Assembly: GCA_948482415.1 (NCBI GenBank)
Contig: CAOMFZ010000107.1
Span: 1 to 7,709 of the forward strand
Source of the DNA: an uncultured Mailhella sp.
GTDB lineage: Bacteria > Desulfobacterota > Desulfovibrionia > Desulfovibrionales > Desulfovibrionaceae
Reading direction: 5' to 3'
DNA: 7,709 nucleotides
Part shown: in pieces, positions 5,328 to 7,709 of the stretch
How positions within the stretch are numbered: the stretch's first letter is position 1
Layout: each line of letters starts with the position of its first letter
Notes under the pieces: generated by a model
Told to the model about the DNA's origin: nothing
Databases searched by the model: none
Seen by the model: the letters and a program-made list of their open reading frames with translations, nothing else
Program-made: the position numbers and the translations under genes

Positions 5328-5834
5328 ATGAAAATTCTTATTCTCTATTCAAGCGTAACAGGAAACACTGAATATCTGGCACAAAGTCTCAAAAGCTCGG
5401 AACATAAGCTTACGATTTTGCCAATCTATCCTTTCCCTGTTAATCTTGATTATGACATTATTTTTCTGGGCTTTTGGGTTTACCGCGGGGCGCCGGATCC
5501 AAGAATTATACGCGTTATGCGAGCATTGAAAGGAAAAAAAATTGCCCTCTTTGGCACACTCTCTGCCTATCCCCATTCGGAACATGCCAAAAAAGTTCTC
5601 GAACGGGCACGAAATTATTTAAAAGAGAACACCATACTTGGCAGTTTTTTATGTTTAGGCAAATTAGAAAAAAAACGCTATCAACAAAAACTTACAAATC
5701 CCAGCCTAAAACACCCCATGACAACAGAACGTAAAGCAAGACTTTCAGAAGGGCAAAAGCACCCCAATGACGAAGACTGCAAAAATTTTCAAGCATTTTT
5801 TGATACTATTATCAATGCACAAAGCAAAAATTAG
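5328..5834 (+). CDS. Flavodoxin-family protein
   Basis: The 168-residue protein has a flavodoxin-like alpha/beta fold that should bind FMN and act as an electron carrier or flavin-dependent partner. Strand 1 (KILILYSS) leads into the phosphate-binding loop SSVTGNTE (8-15). GFWVYRGAPD (48-57) and FGTLSAYPHSEHA (75-87) fit the flavin-contacting loops of the short 'flavodoxin_3'-type proteins, which have a Trp-rich GFW loop and a C-terminal HP-x-DE segment, here KHPNDED (144-150). It is not a classical electron-carrier flavodoxin, which has more acidic surface loops. Some relatives act beside bilirubin reductase (BilS), but no such reductase is nearby. The upstream Shine-Dalgarno is poor (only AAAAAG). 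The TAG stop lies inside the left terminal repeat of the 288-bp element, so the last residues may have been changed by its arrival; overall length still looks normal. Confidence 0.85.
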   Translation: MKILILYSSVTGNTEYLAQSLKSSEHKLTILPIYPFPVNLDYDIIFLGFWVYRGAPDPRIIRVMRALKGKKIALFGTLSAYPHSEHAKKVLERARNYLKENTILGSFLCLGKLEKKRYQQKLTNPSLKHPMTTERKARLSEGQKHPNDEDCKNFQAFFDTIINAQSKN

Positions 5835-5951
5835 AGCCTTTCCGGAAATAATTGCAATTTATTTTCTTTGGGGGGAATTATTATCTCTGCTGTCGCTATC
5901 CGTAAGCCAACAAGTTGACAACGGCTACCGCTCCCCCAAACCCCCTACATG

Positions 5952-5986
5952 CAAAACCGTTATAGACGTTGTCTATAACGGTTTTG
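5952..5986. terminator. Perfect 16-bp hairpin, candidate bidirectional terminator
   Basis: CAAAACCGTTATAGAC (5952-5967) and GTCTATAACGGTTTTG (5971-5986) enclose a 3-nt loop. On the plus strand TTTTG is followed by TTTATTATG; on the minus strand the arm also ends in GGTTTTG. It lies between the convergent flavodoxin and PNPOx genes, 117 bp past the former's stop and 132 bp past the latter's, so it can stop both transcripts. Part of the T-run is used in the stem, so efficiency is uncertain. Confidence 0.65.
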
Positions 5987-6045
5987 TTTATTATGACGTT
6001 TCTTGCTGTTCTGGGAAATTTATTTTAAAAAGTTTTGTAAAGGGG

Positions 6046-6085
6046 TGCAGGGGAAGAAACTTTTACTAAAAGTTTTTCCCCTGCA
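6046..6085. terminator. Long G/C-based hairpin with A/T top, terminator-like palindrome
   Basis: TGCAGGGGAA-g-AAACTTTT (6046-6064) pairs over 18 bp with AAAAGTTTTTCCCCTGCA (6068-6085), leaving one bulged G (6056) and a 3-nt loop. It is 33 bp past the stop of the minus-strand PNPOx gene. Neither side has a good T-run, so it may protect a 3' end or be part of the repetitive element rather than terminate. GGGGTGCAGGGG-type palindromes are, from memory, common between genes in Desulfovibrio. Confidence 0.55.
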
Positions 6086-6118
6086 AAATTCTCAAGATTT
6101 ATTGGAAATGCTCTAATA

Positions 6119-6616
6119 TCAATTCTCTTTCTTCGCCTGTTTTGCTTTTCCTGTTATTTTATCAAGAGAAATTTCATACACAGCCGTCCGTGCCAAAGAC
6201 GCGGTAATATCTTTTTCCGCATTATGCATATGCTCCGGCAAATATTTCTCTGCCAAAGCAAAAAGAACAGCTTTTTTCCTTACAGTATCAATCACTTCAC
6301 TCACATTGCCAAAGACGACCACACTTTCATACCAGGTTGTAAAATTCTTTGTATACACAGGCTGTGTTTTGCCCACAACAGCAAGGGAACAATAGGGATT
6401 TTCCCCTAAATTACCCGCTCTGTGACCTTTGTGCATACCGCTGTGAAAATAAATTTTATCCTCAAAATAAACAAAGGAAAGGGGCACGGCATATGGAACA
6501 AAATCCTTGCCGACCGTTGCCATGACCATATATTCGGCACTGTGCAAAATTTCTTTGCAGGCTTCTAAAGGCAGCTGTCTGTCTTTCCTGTGTAATTCCG
6601 GCAAATCTTCGAACAT
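6119..6616 (-). CDS. Pyridoxamine 5'-phosphate oxidase-family flavoprotein, NimA-like
   Basis: The 165-residue protein has the split beta-barrel FMN-binding fold of the PNPOx superfamily, in the NimA/'Pyridox_ox_2' branch. Visible hallmarks in order: HRKDR (9-13; the family's RRKDRE start), PYAVPLSF (41-48), YFHSGMHKGHR (56-66; the HSA..G.K flavin or haem loop), NPYCSLAV (73-80), YESVVVFG (96-103) and the C-terminal ITGKAKQ (154-160). Nim proteins reduce nitroimidazoles or bind haem, but most family members have no known substrate, so no resistance claim is justified. The ATG at 6616 follows AAAGGGAAATCC, a fair ribosome binding site. It lies 41 nt after recJ with no terminator between, so it is probably the last gene of a recJ transcript. 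Its TGA stop touches the right end of the 288-bp element. Confidence 0.9.
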   Translation of the reverse strand: MFEDLPELHRKDRQLPLEACKEILHSAEYMVMATVGKDFVPYAVPLSFVYFEDKIYFHSGMHKGHRAGNLGENPYCSLAVVGKTQPVYTKNFTTWYESVVVFGNVSEVIDTVRKKAVLFALAEKYLPEHMHNAEKDITASLARTAVYEISLDKITGKAKQAKKEN

Positions 6617-6657
6617 GGATTTCCCTTTTAAAATAAATTCAGATTGTCATAACAATT

Positions 6658-7709
6658 TTAATCAATAAAATTCCAGTATTTTATTTTGATGGGTTCTTCT
6701 AAATTAGAGTGTGTATCAAGATTTAACACAAACAAAACACGCATACGCTTTCCCACAATATTTTCCGGGAAATTCTGGGCTTGTCCCCACATTTTTACCT
6801 GCACGGTTGTTTTGCTGCTTTCATCAAACAAGGTCAGCCGAATATGATTTTTTAAATACCCATATAGCCAGACTTGTTTAATGGTAAGCTCCGGAGAAAG
6901 AAAAACAGGCTCTTTATTGGAAATCCCAAAAGGCTGCAAAGAAGAAATTTCCTTTTTAAAGCGATAATCCACAGCTTCATTTAAGGAAAGTTCACCGTCA
7001 TAGTACACTACTTCTTCAAAAGCATTGCCGCCGTATTCTTTTCTCAAATACGCACAAAAACTTTCCTGAAAAGCTTTAAAATTTTTCTCTTCAACACGGA
7101 CGCCCGCTGCCATTTGATGTCCGCCAAAACTGTCTAAATATTCAGCACAATGCGCCAACGCATCATGTAAATGAATACGTTCAATACTGCGCGCAGAAGC
7201 TTTCCACATATTGCCGTCTTTGCAGAAAACAAAAGCAGGTTTATAATATTTTTCCACTAAACGGGAGGCAATAATCCCCACAATGCCCTGATTCCATTCT
7301 TCTTTTGCCACAAAAATCGCCGGCAGATCTTCCTGCTTGCCGGCTTGTTCCAGCGCCTCGATAATCATTTCCTTTTCTTCCTGCTTGCGGTCTTCATTAT
7401 ATTTATCAAGGGTTGCGGCAATTTGTTTTACTTCTTCAATATCCTTGGACATGAAAAGCTTGACAGCCATTGATGCTTCTGCCATGCGTCCTGCTGCATT
7501 TATTCTTGGCGCAAGAGCAAAAACTATCTGCCGAGTTGAAAGCAAATCTTTGCTGTTCATTTTGGAAATATGCTTTAAAGCTGCAAAACCTAAGCGCTTG
7601 GCATCATTGAGCAAAAGCATGCCATTTTTTACAAGTATACGGTTTTGTTCAATTAATGGAACCATGTCAGAAAGTGTACCAAAAGCCACTAAATCAAGCA
7701 CCGTGCGCA
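6658..7709 (-). CDS. recJ: Single-stranded-DNA-specific exonuclease RecJ, 5' end cut by window edge
   Basis: RecJ degrades single-stranded DNA 5' to 3' in recombination and repair. About 350 C-terminal residues are present; the frame is open to the right edge and the GTG at 7701 is an internal Val codon, not a start. Counting from that codon, LDLVAFGTLSDMVPL (2-16) is the conserved end of the DHH domain. RINAAGR (66-72), EWNQGIVGI (135-143), ASARSI (168-173) and FGGHQMAAG (192-200) are the connecting and DHHA1 motifs; GGH is the substrate-binding signature. The rest is the OB-fold domain, ending at NFID. The N-terminal DHH metal-binding motifs lie outside the window. Everything visible looks intact. 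Confidence 0.96.
   Translation of the reverse strand, partial: RTVLDLVAFGTLSDMVPLIEQNRILVKNGMLLLNDAKRLGFAALKHISKMNSKDLLSTRQIVFALAPRINAAGRMAEASMAVKLFMSKDIEEVKQIAATLDKYNEDRKQEEKEMIIEALEQAGKQEDLPAIFVAKEEWNQGIVGIIASRLVEKYYKPAFVFCKDGNMWKASARSIERIHLHDALAHCAEYLDSFGGHQMAAGVRVEEKNFKAFQESFCAYLRKEYGGNAFEEVVYYDGELSLNEAVDYRFKKEISSLQPFGISNKEPVFLSPELTIKQVWLYGYLKNHIRLTLFDESSKTTVQVKMWGQAQNFPENIVGKRMRVLFVLNLDTHSNLEEPIKIKYWNFID

Larger units (their letters stand above)
5830..6117. mobile_element. 288-bp palindromic element with terminal inverted repeats (MITE- or REP-like)
   Basis: The ends are inverted copies: ATTAGAGCCTTTCC (5830-5843) and GGAAATGCTCTAAT (6104-6117), 13 of 14 matching. Weaker similarity continues inward for about 35-45 bp, with shared AATAA..TTG, AATTT and GGGGAA blocks in both arms. 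The interior holds a 16-bp perfect hairpin (5952-5986), an 18-bp hairpin with one bulge (6046-6085), a smaller bulged stem (5902-5908 with 5923-5928) and a TTTGGGGG/CCCCCAAA pair (5867-5874 with 5933-5940). There is no credible gene in it and no clear target-site duplication at its edges. The G-run and C-run base use differs sharply from the flanks. A non-autonomous transposon remnant or a family-specific extragenic palindrome are the best readings; copy number decides. Confidence 0.6.

Noticed and set aside
5902..5928. Bulged stem GTAAGCC/GGCTAC as a tRNA-like or small RNA gene
   Set aside because: There is no cloverleaf, anticodon arm or promoter; it is better explained as interior structure of the palindromic element.
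5767..6069. Plus-strand open frame of 100 codons overlapping the flavodoxin end and the palindromic element
   Set aside because: It runs through both hairpins, has no family motif and no ribosome binding site, and overlaps the flavodoxin gene in another frame.
7699..7701. GTG at 7701 as the recJ start
   Set aside because: The frame stays open to the window edge, and LDLVAFGTLSD is an internal motif of RecJ, so the gene continues beyond the window.
1..7709. Defence system, prophage, CRISPR or biosynthetic cluster
   Set aside because: No repeats with spacers, integrase, toxin-antitoxin, nuclease-helicase or phage-type genes are present; the window is mostly core genome.

Overview
The window looks like a chromosomal housekeeping region of a low-GC (about 40% by eye) member of the Desulfovibrionaceae or a close relative. 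I base this on the gene order rpsU, yqeY-like, mutS2, dnaG on one strand, which from memory matches the Desulfovibrio form of the macromolecular-synthesis operon, and on the style of the S21 and MutS2 proteins. The taxonomic call is inference; no 16S or other marker is present.

Layout, left to right. Positions 1-1630 (minus) hold DnaG primase, running off the left edge. Positions 1642-3975 (minus) hold MutS2. Positions 3996-4454 (minus) hold a GatB/YqeY-domain protein. Positions 4576-4779 (minus) hold ribosomal protein S21 with a structured leader of about 89 nt and its own promoter. Transcription therefore runs rpsU, yqeY, mutS2, dnaG, probably continuing out of the window (rpoD would be the classical next gene). 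A strong 12-bp inverted repeat between rpsU and yqeY is placed like the rpsU-dnaG attenuator of E. coli. Upstream of the rpsU promoter is a 63-residue single-span membrane protein (minus, 4927-5118) with its own good sigma70-type promoter. A 209-bp AT-rich divergent intergenic region with two dyads separates it from a flavodoxin-family gene (plus, 5328-5834).

Positions 5830-6117 form a 288-bp block with imperfect terminal inverted repeats and several internal palindromes. It sits exactly between the stop codons of two convergent genes and looks like a miniature inverted-repeat or repetitive palindromic element that also acts as a bidirectional terminator region. Beyond it, on the minus strand, are a NimA-like pyridoxamine-5'-phosphate-oxidase-family flavoprotein (6119-6616) and the C-terminal part of RecJ exonuclease (6658 to the right edge), probably one transcript.

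The core genes serve translation (S21), replication priming (DnaG) and recombination or ribosome rescue (MutS2, RecJ). The flavodoxin and the PNPOx-fold protein are small flavin proteins of unknown substrate. I found no CRISPR array, tRNA, rRNA, phage genes or defence cassette. The most worthwhile non-coding signals are the rpsU leader, with mutually exclusive pairings that bury part of the ribosome binding site, and the 288-bp palindromic element.
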